A DNA stretch of 64,000 bases from Callorhinus ursinus (Eukaryota; Chordata; Mammalia; Carnivora; Otariidae), in assembly GCF_003265705.1 (NCBI RefSeq), contig NW_020312785.1, forward strand, positions 19,496,968-19,560,967, in the 5' to 3' direction. The notes beneath the pieces were generated by a model that had not been told where the DNA came from, made no database searches, and saw only the letters and a program-made list of their open reading frames with translations. This document shows positions 11,179 through 24,174 of this stretch, piece after piece. A program made the position numbers and the translations under genes. Each line of letters begins with the position of its first letter. Position 1 is the stretch's first letter.

Positions 11179-12290
11179 AAAAATGCAGGCAGTTCATAAC
11201 TTGAGTGGTGTGGTGGGAGTGACAGCAAAAAGTGAGGGTTCGTAGTTAAGCCAAGTGAATGAGGCATGATAGTGACGCAGTATAACCTACAGTGTGATCG
11301 CCATAAGAGTGCCTTCTGCGCGCATCTGGGTTTTCAAGGCTGTCAGGGATAGCAGTACCGGAGACTATAAATCATCTACTAAGAATGCCTTGGCTAATGT
11401 CTGTTTCTGAACAGAGAAGTCAGAGAGGAGATTGCTGAGCTTGGGAGAACACAAGAGTTATTCCTGAAAGGGATCAGAATATATTTTGAGGAGAAAAAGT
11501 GAGCAATTAGGAAACAGACATGGAGATGCTCTGGAGATGACAGAGGCTACTGGGGTGACTGGAACTAAAACTATGAAACCTGTTGAGCTAGAATTTTGAG
11601 TGGAGCAATTTAGCATTCTGTAGGCCTGAGATTCCAAAAAAGTAGCAGCTAATCCCTATTCAATACCCTTGAAATTTCATCTTGGCTTAATACACACTCT
11701 ATTCTCAACTGCTTTCCATCAACATTTGACATAGGAAGCTATAAATTATCCTTGGATATTAAGTTTGTACTTATGTACAGTATTTGCTTATTTCTTCAAC
11801 ACGTTTTACCTCCTCAAACTGGAGTTCAATTCAGTACCAGGATATCAATAACATGATGCAGAGCACAGTGTGCTATGGTTCAGAGGTGACATCTGAAAGG
11901 TCATTTGAAGAATAGCATTATTAGTTTCCAGTATATTAATGAAGGAAATAAATGATTGGCTAATTATATCTTATTGGGATAATAATTCACAACCAAGTTG
12001 ACATGCTTTTAAAAATCACATTATCTGAACCAGAGCTGTTTATATGAGTGAGTGGGTGTGTATGACTGTGAGTGTGTGTGAGTGTGTGTATGTGGTTTTT
12101 CAAGGTCCCAGGAAGAAAAATGTGTTATCCTACCTCTAGTTTATTGGCACAAAAAAATAAAGTTATCCATGTCTAAGTATGTAAAATAAATTTCAGTGTT
12201 TCAAATGTATAGGGTTTCGCTTTCATTTAATAATGAAAAGGGAGAAGAATCTCAAAGAAATAAAGACACTCAAATTACCATTATCCAGAA
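11179..12290. other. Spacer between the duplicated copies
   Basis: About 1.1 kb of unique-looking sequence. It includes a purine-rich part (11400-11560) and a GT-rich run at 12043-12095. No gene recognised. Confidence 0.5.
12043..12095 (+). repeat. GT-rich imperfect microsatellite
   Basis: Mixed gagt/gtgt units with interruptions (gtgagtgtgtgtgagtgtgt). It lies in the spacer between the two duplicated copies. Confidence 0.85.
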
Positions 12291-12572
12291 ATAGCCATTT
12301 AATTTTGAAATAGTCTTTATATACTTTTCTTTTCTAAATATTTTACAGTGTTTCAAAATTACTTCTGCCATTTAAAACCACTATAAAGTGAATATTTCCC
12401 ATATATCAGGATTTTTGATACACAACGACTTCTTTGGGCAATCAATTTGGGGCAATCCATTTCTTTGATTCAATAAAGGTACTCTCGTATTCAATTTCAG
12501 AACGTCAGTTCTTCATATTTATTACAGAGGTATATATCATTTTTCACCAGATGGTCTTTCTCCTTTAAATTT
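12291..12572 (+). repeat. Direct duplication, copy B (about 280 bp)
   Basis: Second copy of the unit at 10905-11178, same orientation, starting 1386 bp further on. Compared with copy A it has an extra tttct-type insertion after tatatactttt and an extra four bases at gggcaatcaattt. The rest is nearly identical up to tcctttaaatttta. Confidence 0.9.
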
Positions 12573-15500
12573 TAACTAAATACATCTTTCTTTTATAGAT
12601 GTTTGATAATCAAGATACAGATAATGGCCTTACTCAGCAAAGCCCAGTGGAGGCAGTGTAGCACCAATGGGGAGGAGTTCAAAAGCAAATCTGGGGCACG
12701 AAGTTACTTCTCCCAGCACTTTATTCCACCTGTAATTTAGACATGGAACAATTTCATATGGTACATTTCCTCCTCTGTTAAATGGTTATAGCACTTTCTA
12801 TCTTGATGGGTTTTTTTATGAGGAGCACGTATCTCTCTTACCGTGAAAACACTTTGTAAATATATTGAATATGGTTAATTGGTGTAAAATTAATATCCAT
12901 CCTCGCTTTTTTCTAGTAGGCCTTTCTGCGTTGTAGAGACTGGAAGACCACCCAGGCTCTCTGGCATCTATGGTTCTAGGTTTAAAATAAGCTTCCCCAA
13001 CACAGTTGCCAGACTCCAGGAAGGTGGAAGCGAGTTGGAGACATCTCCTGCTTGATTTATGCCATGCTCTGCTGAAAGGCATGCTTGAGAAGCAGAATTA
13101 ATGGTGTCAGGAGGAAATTTCCCTGAAGGAGGCAGCTGGCCCCTGGGGGCCAGTGTTCCAAAGCGCCAATTTTGTGGAAGCTGTGGGCTTTGCTCTGACA
13201 GTGACATTTTTATCCTTGGAACATAGTAGTGGTGGCATTTTTTTTTTTAATTCAGTAGTTTCATCAGTGATTCCTAATTCCCTGACTTTCTGATTCAGAC
13301 AGAGTCAGATCTAGAGGCCCAGATCAATCCACATGTCCAGTTCTTCCAAGGGTTTTACAGAATTCCTTGATTTGATTATTTTCCTGCTTAAAGCACTTAG
13401 AGTGATTCTAATTCTTGAACAGAACCCTGTCTCATACCTTCAATTATGAAGCAATATCAAAATGCTGGGCATCCAGTGACTGAATGTTTCTATTTTCTTT
13501 TGAGTCTTTCAGCCTACTTATCCATAAACTAAGTTGTAGAATTGAGATTCTGATGTATTCCATGATTTTCCCCCTGATTCCATATTATGATTCATAAAAG
13601 ACTCTTTACTCAATTTTTAAAATTATTTATTAATTATATCAGCAAGCTCTCTCTCTCTCCTCATCACCCACGTTTGGACTTCCAACTTTTTCTGCTTAGG
13701 GAGTTGTATTGAATTTCCTCTTTGTTTGGGAGTCACCAAGACTTTGCTCTTAATGATGTACAAAATAATTCTCATTTCTAGGCTATCGTTGTAATTTCCT
13801 TCCCACATTCATGTTAGTAAATCCAAGGAATAAAATAGAACAGTTTCTAAATTATTTTTGACATTCAACGAGACTGACCTTTTTTCAGCCTCTACCCTCT
13901 TAACAGGGTAAGAATTCTCAGATGACAACCCACAAGGACGATGAAGACAGCGAAGCATCTCATTTGCGAGCTGGTTTGAAAGACACATTTACCAGCATGG
14001 ATAAATGAAGCACAGCACTAACCAAAATAGATTATTTAGAGTATTAGTCACTTCACAAATACAAAAGACCCATGGATAATTTAAGCTGGATGTATTTCAA
14101 AACACCTTGGCATGCTGCTGGTCATTAGGATATGGCTGGTGGTTATGTCAATATGTATCATTTACTAAGGAAGAATTCATCAACATTGCCATTCTGTATG
14201 CTCAATAAACCAGCAGATGGTGTATGACAATTTCTTCAAGGTGACATAGAAACCATCCCATTGAATCCCTCCTTGTTTCCTTCAACACTAATATATTAGA
14301 ACAAGGTTTCCTTTGCAAATTTAAAGGAAAACGAGATATTTGATCAGCTTTCGTGTGCGGAAACAAGTGAATATTCAGGACACATCCAAATTCGCCTAGG
14401 TGATTTTGTGTGAAATGTATTGAAAAATCATAGACCAGAGTTCTCAAAGCGGAAAAAAAGATTAATGTAGAAGAAAAACTTGTTGATTATCATGCTGTAA
14501 CCTGACATGTTTCTGGTATGTTCCTTAACTCAGAAATCATATGAGATCAGCTGAGTTGAAGATAAGCTGAAGAAAGAGTGTAAGTACTCTCTTTTCTCCA
14601 GAGCAAGCTAGCGCAGCATGCGAAGAGTGGCTACAGTACTTGTATTTTGAGGGTTTAATTTGAGAAATGCTGAAATACTGGTATTACTACCAGTTTTTTA
14701 TTCAGAACTGTGATGTTAAGGTATTAAATTAATAAAATTACCATACTACAACTGTAATACATTTTATGTACAAGCTTATAAAGTATTTGTAGATAGATAC
14801 TTACTTTTGATAAAACATTTTTACAGGTACTATGTAACATAGGTTAAATTTGACAGCGACACAATCAATAGACACTTATAATTCTAATATAAATGATTAG
14901 CAGGTAGAATTAATAGAAGTTGATTTTAATTAAAAATGAAGTCAATACCACATAAAATGAGGAAAATGATATATTAAAAATGGAATATTATTGACTTTTC
15001 AAATCAACATGGATCAATTGTGTCATAGTTGAGTAATAAGCATGTTTTTGTGAAAAAAATTTCCAGCTGCTGATAAAAATCTTTTTCCGATTTTAACTAG
15101 TTGGGGGTGGGGGTGGTATATTGAGTTTGCTTTTAACCAATCAAAATGTTTCCTTCTGTCACCATCTTCAACAATCTAGTATCTCATTTGGTAACGTTAT
15201 GAAGTGCTTTTGGAACAAATTTTTGTTTTTGAAAATGGTGTAACATTTTATTAGTGTCAAGCTGAGGTGTTTTGTTTTTGTTTTTCTTTTTTTCCAGTAA
15301 AGTATTTTGGTCTTGCTGTCTCCTTTAGTTTCATTATTCATTGATGGATATTTTTTCGCACTTCCATGTTCACATTTATATTCCACTTGTTCTGAAAGTC
15401 TTTGGACCAGAAGAGGATTTTTCTTGCATCTGACTCTGGATAGTAGCCAGGATATTGTTGCTGATTGAGATTTACTCTGGTACTGATCTGCCCAGGCATG

Positions 15501-15650
15501 CAGGTTGCTCCATGGTTTGCCCTCCTTCTCCTCCGCCCCCCTTCCATCTCCTCCTTCCTCTTCTTCTTAACACATTAAGTCCTTGACTTAAAATGAGTCT
15601 CCAAAACATAAATTTTTAAAATCTAGGAATGATAATATTTCAATGACAAA
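12573..15650. other. Anonymous sequence
   Basis: Over 3 kb without a recognised repeat. A G+C-rich hairpin lies at 13136-13153 (arms ctggcccc and ggggccag). A minus-strand open frame of about 130 codons runs from 15566 to 15168. It begins in GA-rich low-complexity sequence directly after a stop, and I cannot assign it. No exon supported. Confidence 0.4.
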
Positions 15651-15664
15651 ATGGTTGGTGTTTT

Positions 15665-15868
15665 CTTTTTTTCTTTTTTTTAAGATTTTATTTATTTATT
15701 GGACAGAGAGAGACATAGCGAGAGAGGGAATACAAGCAGGGGAGTGGGAGAGGGAGAAGCAGGGTCCCTGCTGAGCAGGCAGCCCGACGTGGGGCTCGAT
15801 CCCAGGACCCTGGGATCACAACCTGAGCCGAAGGCAGACCCTTAACGACTGAGCCACCCAGGCACCCC
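15665..15868 (-). mobile_element. CAN SINE, full length
   Basis: T-rich tail, gacagagagagacatagcga body, and head ending cacccaggcacccc. Perfect 14-bp target duplication atggttggtgtttt at 15651-15664 and 15869-15882. Confidence 0.96.
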
Positions 15869-16164
15869 ATGGTTGGTGTTTTAGTATTTAAAGTAGTGCT
15901 ATCTGCTAGGGAACTAAAAACCAGAAGTGCAAGCACTATGTGTGTAAGTAACACCAGTGATAAAGAATTGTCAGAGAGACTAAGTTAAAAGGATTTTAAA
16001 AACTAGGGAGAGCAAAGAAAAATAGTAATAACAACAACGATAAGCCTTGACAACTTACCCTTCTTTGTGGTGGCAGCAATGTCGAATTTAGGGAGAGGTA
16101 GAAGGAGGAGGGGGAGAAACAGGAGACTACTTTAGTTTGATTTCTCTAATTATTATGATGTTAA

Positions 16165-16350
16165 TAGCAGTAGCTAATAATTTTGAATGCTTTGTCACTC
16201 AGTATTCCAGAAATGGTACAACATACTCTATACAGATTATTTAATTTAATCCTTATGACAACCTTAAGAAAGCAAGTACTGTTGCTAATAACCGTTCTAC
16301 TGAGGCTTTAAAATGTTAAGAAATTTGCCCAAGGTCACACTGCTCAAAAC
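16165..16350 (+). mobile_element. MIR fragment
   Basis: Follows the MIR order on the plus strand: tagcagtagctaataatttt, atttaatccttatgacaacc, tactgaggctttaaaatg, and ttgcccaaggtcacactgct. Diverged, as expected for this old tRNA-derived family. Confidence 0.8.
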
Positions 16351-17715
16351 TCATGAAATTGGGGAAAAGAAACAACAGCTTTGATTGAGGAGCTCACTTA
16401 TAAACTCTGTTCTAGAACCACACTCCTGTATCTTTATTGTATTGTTATTGCAAGTGAAAAGTAAGAAGGGAGGTCTTTTCCTTATCTTGTTAATTTTGAC
16501 AGCGAAAAACTTATATGCATGTGATCATTCAAAGAAAAGAAATATCCATAGTATCATTGGGAGAATGGTCAAGATCTGTTTGCAGTAACAGTCCAAACAA
16601 AAATCCTATTCTGACATGCTAAACTTGAATGTGGTTTAAAAAGAAACCTCTATGTATTTGGCAAAGGATAGACTCTGCCAATGATGAACACTCCCTACAG
16701 CAATCGCCCCCGTAAACTGAACTGTGGGGGCCTGGTGCACATTTATTATCCCAGTTAGGGATAGCAGCTTTGAGACAGTGGAATCATAAGCTCAGGACTG
16801 GAATCCAGGGTTGCACTGTATGGGGAAATTAAAAAAAAAGAATGCTGACTAAAGTTCATTCTGCTTCTTCTTATCACCGGGTATCAGCATCTCAAAACAA
16901 GGTCAATACTAAAATCCTCCTGCCAAAAAGAGATCTCTTGTTAGTTTAAATTCTAAACAATTGCTGGGACAACTATTTTTTTTTTTTAACAACATGTATG
17001 CAAGCTTCAAATTGGCACATTTTTAAAAGTTACTTAACCCTTAATGAACATTTTATTCAATATGGGAGTACCTTTGGGAAACTCTTTGCCTCCTCCATAC
17101 AGGTCCGCACACGCATGGACTCAGGTACAACGTCATTCTATTTGTCTGTTTCCAACAGTTCAGTCTCGCTGGAATTTTCTCTGGATGCAGTGCCTCTCTT
17201 TAACTTTTATAGTAGCACAATTCCTGTATTTAAACGTGGATCAAAAGAAACGACTCAGTACATTGTAAATATGAAGAAATAGAATCTGACTTATTTCAAT
17301 TCTAACTTTCCATTTGACCATTTATAGTTTTTTCCTTAAACAGTGAAAAAGTATGAACATCAAAGTGTAATATATTTATCTGCTAAGTGTCTATTTCAGT
17401 TTATATGAAATATTTTACTAAATCTAAATAATACTAACATTTATTCTTGCTAATTGTTTAAACATTTTAAAGCTCAAGGACAAATCAAGAAAATAGAAAC
17501 TTCAGTGTTATTATTCATTGTGGTTCCCTTCCTCCCCCCAAACACAATAATCGACTTAAAGTATTAATGCATTGTCTTTTCTCACTTTTATACTGTAATT
17601 TTTATGCTACTCTAAAAAATTGGCATGTTCCTATGATGTCCCAGAAAAGCAAAACAACTTTGTTGTTTGCATTTCTTTCCTAGCTATAATTATGGGCTTG
17701 GGAACCCATTAAAAA
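16351..17715. other. Anonymous sequence
   Basis: No repeat or gene recognised. Two overlapping frames at 16998-17282 share the same DNA and neither has a recognisable domain. Confidence 0.5.
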
Positions 17716-17721
17716 AATTCA

Positions 17722-18110
17722 AAAATTTTATTGAGCACTTATTATATGTAAGATGCTTTATGGAACACTAAGAAACAGGGCTACTCATTCCTTGACAGCC
17801 GGAAACTTACATTAACTATATTTATGTTCATCTCCTTAGTAAAACACAACCGAGGAGTACAACATTGCCCTTGTCTTTTTGGAGCCTACAGTGTCATTGG
17901 AAACGGTAACTATGTACAAGTAACTATGACTAAACAAAGTATCTGAATATTGCAGACAGATGCTAGAGAGTTTCAGGAGGAAGAGAGAGAGAGAGCTCTT
18001 ATTATCAGGATAATCACAACCTATGTCATGGATGATTACTAAAGCTGCACCTTGAAGAACTCATAAAAAACTTTAGATGAAGGAAAGGCTTTTATGGGGA
18101 AAGATCCTGA
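17722..18110 (+). repeat. Ancient interspersed repeat, family uncertain
   Basis: The phrase attgagcacttattatatgtaa, followed by a size-ordered set of decayed landmarks (gcccttgtctttttggagcc, then ctaaagctgcaccttgaag, aaggcttttatgggg), resembles a common mammal-wide repeat seen with L2/MIR elements. I cannot fix the family name by eye. A similar short piece occurs at 58380-58470. Confidence 0.45.
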
Positions 18111-19440
18111 CTTTGGGTGTGGATTTGTTAAATGACAGGAGATCCTTTAGTCTTGGTCATGAATAGGGGATCTATGGATTTCCTCTGCAAGGTATTTTAA
18201 GTGCTAGTGAATTGGATTTTTAGCTAGACCCTGAAAACAGTTTTTGGACACATCTAAAATAGCAAACAATTTATTCATCATTCCTTCACTTAGAAAGTAT
18301 AGAATATTATAGAACTTAAGATCAAATGCACAACAATATGGCATAGGGTTTTTTGTTTTTAAAGTGGGCTTATTCTATCATTCCCTGTATAAAAATATGC
18401 AGAACTTCATTCTCCCTTTGGGAAGATACTATAAAAAAGACATCAGAGATTTAGAGGAGAGAAGCCACCTCCAGAGCTATGGTCATTGCAAATTCTACAG
18501 CACTGTGAAGTCTCCCAGTGAGAGGAGATGGTAACAAACTGAAGAATGTGGGCAACTTCACCTTCTTCTCTTATTTTTAGCTTACATCTCTTTTGAGATC
18601 TAGAACTGGGCTTGTGTTGTTAGATCTGAGTTAACAGTGTATTTAAATTTAAAATTTGTGCAGGGAAGGCTTTTAGCCTATTTTGCCTAAATATGTATAT
18701 AGTTTTTTTTTTTAAATTAGTATTTTCTTTCTAAGCAAGGCTGAAAAGAAATATATGTTTATAATATTCTTTATTCTGCTAGGTGTTATGACTAGCAACC
18801 AGTTAATTTTTTGGAATCCAATTTAAATCATCTTTCTGTTGTTGCTGTTGTTATAATTATATTTCTGGATATGACTATTCAGTTTCAATTCTAGTAAAAT
18901 AGCCAAGGCGCTGACACCAAAACCACAGGCCCAGTCTGCATTTTTGAAGTTGGCCACTTCTACCAAAGCATGTCTCTTCCATATGCCTCTGGACCTACTA
19001 CTCTCCATAGTCTTATTACAGCCTACTCCTCGAATTGTGAGACTCTTGAAGGCGTTTGAACTTGTGACTTCTGAGAGTTACAATATTAGTTTTTAATAGA
19101 AAGTTGTCCCTCTTTCTAACACTAATAATGAAAGCATATTAAAGGAGTCTTGGTAAAGCTACTGATAATGCCCTGATATCTATGTTTACCTGGAGGTCTT
19201 GGCAGGGCAGAGTTAAGTCACTGACTCCTAAAAACTAATGTATTCCCTCCAGTTTATTTTGGACAATTAAAACCAAAATAGCAACCAACATTCAGAATCT
19301 GGGGTCAAAGTATCTAAATAGACATTGCTGGATCCACTGACATTCAGAAATCAGACAGAATATCTTCTGGTTAATCACAACTAGATCTGCTCCCAGACTT
19401 GTGGAATTTGAGATATGGCATAGTTATCTTTGCCTATGCA
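18111..19440. other. Anonymous sequence
   Basis: AT-rich, with no recognised element. Confidence 0.5.
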
Positions 19441-19454
19441 TGTCTGTAGGTCAC

Positions 19455-19575
19455 GTCACCCTCTTGAATTCCAGTTTTATCTGTAACAGGGAAATGAAAA
19501 TTCCTATCTCACCTGGCTGTTGTGGGACTTAAGTGAGCTAACATGAGCAGATGATTGATGATTATTAGTCACTCA
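19455..19575 (-). mobile_element. MIR fragment
   Basis: Reads as antisense MIR: ccagttttatctgtaacagg, then cctatctcacctggctgttg, tgggacttaagtgagctaac and gattgatgattatt. Diverged. Confidence 0.65.
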
Positions 19576-19579
19576 ATTA

Positions 19580-20475
19580 GAAATCATGCTAAATATGTCA
19601 TTGTAATGCAAACTAAATTATTTTAAAACGCTGTTGACTCATTTTGAAACCCAAAATTGATTTAAAACTTGCCGTTGTATGATTTAAATGAGATAATATC
19701 TCTTTAAACATTATTATAAACTTTTCATAAATTATCTAGGTTTTCTTCCCGTGTCGGCACTAGGGTCAATTAGATTTTCATTTAACATTTGGAAAAAAAA
19801 ATCAAGGTATGAAAATTTTTCTCCTTAGATTTGAATTTGTGAGATGAAAAATTTGCCTTAGAAAGTCTTCAAAGTTCTTAATTGCTAAATATTTCTTTTG
19901 AGACAAATTTTCCATTTTCATTTTCCCCTGCATTTAAGGTTTATTTTCATAAATAATTTTGTGGTGAGTTTGCTTTGGAATGTATTTCAGGTGTTCCACA
20001 ATTTATATACGGAAAAACTGAAGTGGTCTCATGTCTAGTTAGTATCTGATATCCGGAAAATCTAATGATGAAGTCTTCCCCAAGTTGACATCTATAAATT
20101 TAGACATACTAATTGAAATGGGGAGACAGATCCAATTATCCAGATAACTTTATATAACTCCTTCCCTATCCTTCAGAAGTATCAAAAACATACTTTTGCC
20201 TAGATTTTGAATATTTTGAACAAAACGCTTTGTGGTCCAAGTCCTTGGCTAATTGCATCAATTTAGTGTAGGAGGAAACCTGAGGGAGAAGAAAAGCAAA
20301 GAACATGAAGATACACTCCAAAAATAACTTAAAACTTGTAAAATACATTGCTTTACTCTAATACACGGGTCTAGGGAATATCAGTTCTTACTACTGCTTG
20401 TGGGGAACATTTTAGCAACATGTTCCAAAATGTAAAATGGACATACTCTTTGATTTAAAAAATTCGACTTCAAGA
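19580..20475. other. Anonymous sequence
   Basis: AT-rich, with no recognised element. Confidence 0.5.
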
Positions 20476-20487
20476 CATTTATTCTAG

Positions 20488-20715
20488 GGGCACCTGGGTG
20501 GCTCAGTCAGTTGAGCATCCAATTCTTGATCTTGGCTCAGGTCAGGATCTCAGTCAGGGTCATGAGATCATGAGATGGGGCCCCTCACTGGGCTCCCTGC
20601 TGAGCACGGAGCCTGCTCAGGGGTTCTCTCTCTCCTTCTCCCTCTGCCCCACTTCCCCCGCCCCCTGCTCGTGCACTCTTTCACTCTCTCTCTCTAAAAC
20701 AAACAAACAAACAAA
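20488..20715 (+). mobile_element. CAN SINE with (CAAA)n tail
   Basis: Head ggggcacctgggtggctcag, with a small internal tandem duplication around ggatctcagtcagggtcatgagatcatgagat written as repeated ...atgagatc units, a CT-rich middle, and an unusual tail of four CAAA units instead of AATAAA. Target duplication acatttattc at 20476-20485 and 20716-20725. Confidence 0.93.
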
Positions 20716-20894
20716 CACATTTATTCATTTATTGTATAAACTCTCTTGTATAAAATGATGCTATGCAAAGATATTCATTATCACATTGTTGATTAAAGGA
20801 AAAGATCAGAATCAACCTAATTGTCCATTAATTTGGCTTTGGTTAAGAAATCAGTGACTTGTCTGTGTTTTGCAATGAGAAGCAGTCAGCAGTT

Positions 20895-21115
20895 GTGGAG
20901 AGTGCAAGCCTGGAGCTGCACGGTTTGGGTTTTCATCTCGGCTCCACTTCTCACTGCTGTGTGGGCAAATCACTTAGCCTCGGTGTGCTTCCATTTCTGT
21001 GTCTCTAAAATGGGACCGTCATAGTAAATACTTCTATTAACAAGGGCAGTGAGAGCTAAGTACGTGAAGTATTGAGCACAGTGCGAGCTAGAGGAAGCAC
21101 TTAACAAACATCAGT
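20895..21115 (-). mobile_element. MIR element
   Basis: Antisense MIR with good landmarks: tttgggttttcatctcggct, ctgtgtgggcaaatcactta, gcctcggtgtgcttccattt, and the end agcacagtgcgagctagagg followed by aagcacttaac. One of the better-preserved MIR copies in the window. Confidence 0.8.
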
Positions 21116-22847
21116 CAATCTGCCCCCTTGCTGAAAACATTGGTTGCCAAGAGACCCAAAGAAATCGTGATGCACCATCAGTAGATGCTATTATAGAGAA
21201 CACAGTGAAGGGAGCAAGTACTGTATTCTGAGATACAAACACATACATGGTAATGTAGATGATCCTATAATGTAGATTACTTATGTACATGTAGATTAGG
21301 GGACGGTTAACTTTACCCAACGACACTTGCTAGAAGGAAAAACAAAGAACTCAAATATTTATTTTCATAATGGATGCATGATAACGTGGCGATAGTTACG
21401 TTTGACTTGTGAGCTATTCCCCTTTGGACGGTGGCCCAGCTCCTTAGGAGATGAAAGCTGTGATAAAGAGTAAATCAAAAGTTGGATCACCAATTTTTTT
21501 TATAGGACACTATGGGGGTGAGTCAATGTTGCCATTATCGTACGTTAGAATGCTGAGGGGCAAAGAATATTTTGCCCCACTGGAGTACATAGGAAAGGTC
21601 ATAATATCACATGGATGAGAGAAAAATATTTTCCGGAGATAATGAAAATCTGCAGATGGTGGTGACAGCTGTGTTTTGGGCATCCCAGGGCAGCATCTGG
21701 TCTCAGAAACATACGAAGTCATCCCTTGGTGGTGGCTGACAAAGTGACCTTTGGTGAGATAGTCCAGAGGGGCTTGGAAGAAAAAAGTAAGTGATATATT
21801 CAAGAATCTTTCTGTAATCCACTTGGACCAGATATTTGAGAAATCTAACTTGAACAAAACAGTTGCTAAATACATTATGTGAAAAACATGTCTAAGTCCT
21901 TTGCTTCAATTTCTGAAACACCAGGAAAAGGTACGATGACACCAACCCAGGTCGGTCCTTGCCCCTGTGTCCTGAGATTCTCACTCCAGGAGCACGGCGT
22001 ATTTTATTTCTCTAACATTTTTGAAGTTTTGGATTTGGATTTTTGGAACTGACTTTGTTTGGCAACAGTTATTTTGCCTAGTGGAATATGGGAAAGGTGT
22101 ATTGATGACATGAGAAAAACGAAGAACAGTTTTAATTTTATAACTCACAGAACCAATGATTTCTTTCCTTTCCTTGTACCTGCATCATTAGACTGTCCTA
22201 TATCTTTAAGGGTAATAAAGACTTGCAAACATTGTACCCCGAAGGCAGGAAAACCAAAACATTAAGCATAGTAGCTGTGAGCGAATGCAAACGTCTCCGG
22301 TGGAGACCTTTGCATTTTTGTGTGTGTGGAGAAATTCCTGAAGGAGAAATAGGCACTTGAAATTTTAAAATAGCAGACATTGTTTCTTTCTTGTTTTTCC
22401 TTTCCTAAACCAGTCTTAACTGAATGAAAATAAAAACACAGAAAGGGAAATGTCAACTTCAATGAAATGATGAAAGCAGTTAGCCCCGAAACTTAGTATA
22501 TATGTATGAAGTTGGGCGACCAGGGGAAGGGAAATTTTCATCAGAGTAAAAGAGGGCAGCAAGAAATAAAGCCGGCATTCTGCAAAATTATTAGTTGGTT
22601 TTAGAAAAGAGAAAGAGGAACTAAGGCAGTGTCTGCTCTCTTAAAATTGAAAGTCTCCATTTGTCTTGAGGAGCTCCTACCCACAAAAAGTTTAGTGGTT
22701 TCTGCTGTTAATATTTGCATTTATTCCTGTGACGGGTAATTGCTTTTATTTTGTGAACAGAGATGAACATAGATCTTCTTTTGTTTGTATCAACTGATTT
22801 GGTCTATACAGGCTGTTGTTGGTAGTTTTCTGTGAAGCCCATTTGAG
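21116..22847. other. Anonymous sequence with an unsupported ORF
   Basis: No repeat recognised. The minus strand carries a 121-codon frame at 21510-21875 with an apparently non-low-complexity composition. I recognise no domain and see no splice or promoter context. Chance or an unidentified old pseudogene. Confidence 0.4.
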
Positions 22848-22862
22848 AAGACACCATCTTTG

Positions 22863-23070
22863 GGTTTCCCCGGGTGGCTCAGTCAGTTAAGCGTCCGACT
22901 CTTGGTTTGGATTCAGGTCATGATCTCAGGGTCATGAGATTGAGCCCCACATTGGGCTCTGTGCTCAGCACGGAGTCTGCTTCAGATTCTCTCCCTCTCC
23001 CTCCTGCTCACACACTCTCTCTCTCAAATAAATAAATTTTAAAAATCTTTAAAAAATTTTTTAAAAAGAA
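22863..23070 (+). mobile_element. CAN SINE, older subtype
   Basis: Head ggtttccccgggtggctcag, middle with ttgggctctgtgctcagcac, caaataaataaattt tail. Target duplication aagacaccatcttt (22849-22862) against aagataccattttt (23071-23084). Confidence 0.93.
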
Positions 23071-23084
23071 AAGATACCATTTTT

Positions 23085-24159
23085 GTGGTTGCTTTAGTGT
23101 TTACAGTATAAATCTCTAACATATCATATTTTAAAGTGATATTATACCACTTTATGTGTAGTATGAAAACTTTATAATAGTGTTTTCCATTTCTCCACTC
23201 CTACCCTTTGCACACTACTGTAATCATACACTTTGCTTTTTCCACTTAATGGAATGCCATACATACTACATTTAATGGAATAACTTGCAACAGTTCTTTT
23301 TTAAATGAGGAATCACTTTGTGAATTATATGGAATATTTTCCAAAATATACCGTTAAATAAAAAAAGAAAGGTGAAGAACAACATGCTATCCGGACACCG
23401 TGTGTGTGTACACACACATATACAGGTACATTTATGCTTATAGAGAAAAAGGCCATCTTGGAAAGAGATATAACAGTTCAGTAACTGTGCATAATCACTG
23501 AGGAGAGGAATTGGGGAACCTGTATTTTTTGCATTTTATACCTCATTTATACATCATCTAGTAAAACAAGCAAATCAGTACATAAGTACATGGTGGTAGA
23601 AAGAGAGGGGCTATACTGGGAGGGTTTGTACCAGATAAGGAAACATTACTAGGAGTCTCTACCATCAGACACTTGACCATATCAATAGCTGAATCATAAG
23701 GACCATAGGTAAGGAACAGAGGAGGAACGGATAGGGAATACTGAAGAATGAGTTTGGTTTTATGAATATTACATTTGCAAACATAGCTTTAGAGGTGTGA
23801 ATTGAGAGCATAAAAGAAAAAGTATGGGTTTGAAATAAATATGCAAAAGCACCGATGTATAGGCATTGGCTGAAACGTGACAGTGAACGACGAAGTGTGC
23901 AGTAAGGTGGGAAGAGGCCAAAAGATGGGGTTCTGCAGCAGGAAACAGAAGAGGTGCTATGTGAAAGAGAAATGAAAAAGAAACCAAATTCCACAAAGAA
24001 TTAAGAGAGGCAGCGACGTAAGAGGAAACAAAGGGAAGGTGACAGTGCAAGGGCTAAAAATGGAAACCAATTTAAGGATAAGAGACAGTACCTGGTAGAG
24101 ATATTTGATCTGCAGCTAGCATCTGTAGGTTCACACATCTTACATTTTACATATATTTA
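23085..24159. other. Anonymous sequence with an alternating GT/AC palindrome
   Basis: Contains the perfect palindrome at 23401-23418. A purine-rich tract fills much of 23580-24060, and its complement gives hydrophobic-looking minus frames at 23665-24050 that I treat as composition artefacts. Confidence 0.5.
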
Positions 24160-24174
24160 CTTGAATTTATTTTT

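Noticed and set aside
10905..12572. The direct duplication as a small LTR retrotransposon (two LTRs with a 1.1-kb interior)
   Set aside because: No TG...CA ends, no convincing primer-binding site after the first copy, no polypurine tract directly before the second, and no coding interior.
15168..15566. About 130-codon minus-strand open frame as an exon or pseudogene
   Set aside because: Begins in GA-rich low-complexity sequence immediately after a stop, has no early Met, no recognised domain and no splice signals placed for it.
23665..24050. Hydrophobic minus-strand frames as membrane proteins
   Set aside because: They are complements of a purine-rich tract. Two frames overlap in the same DNA with similar character, which indicates a composition effect.
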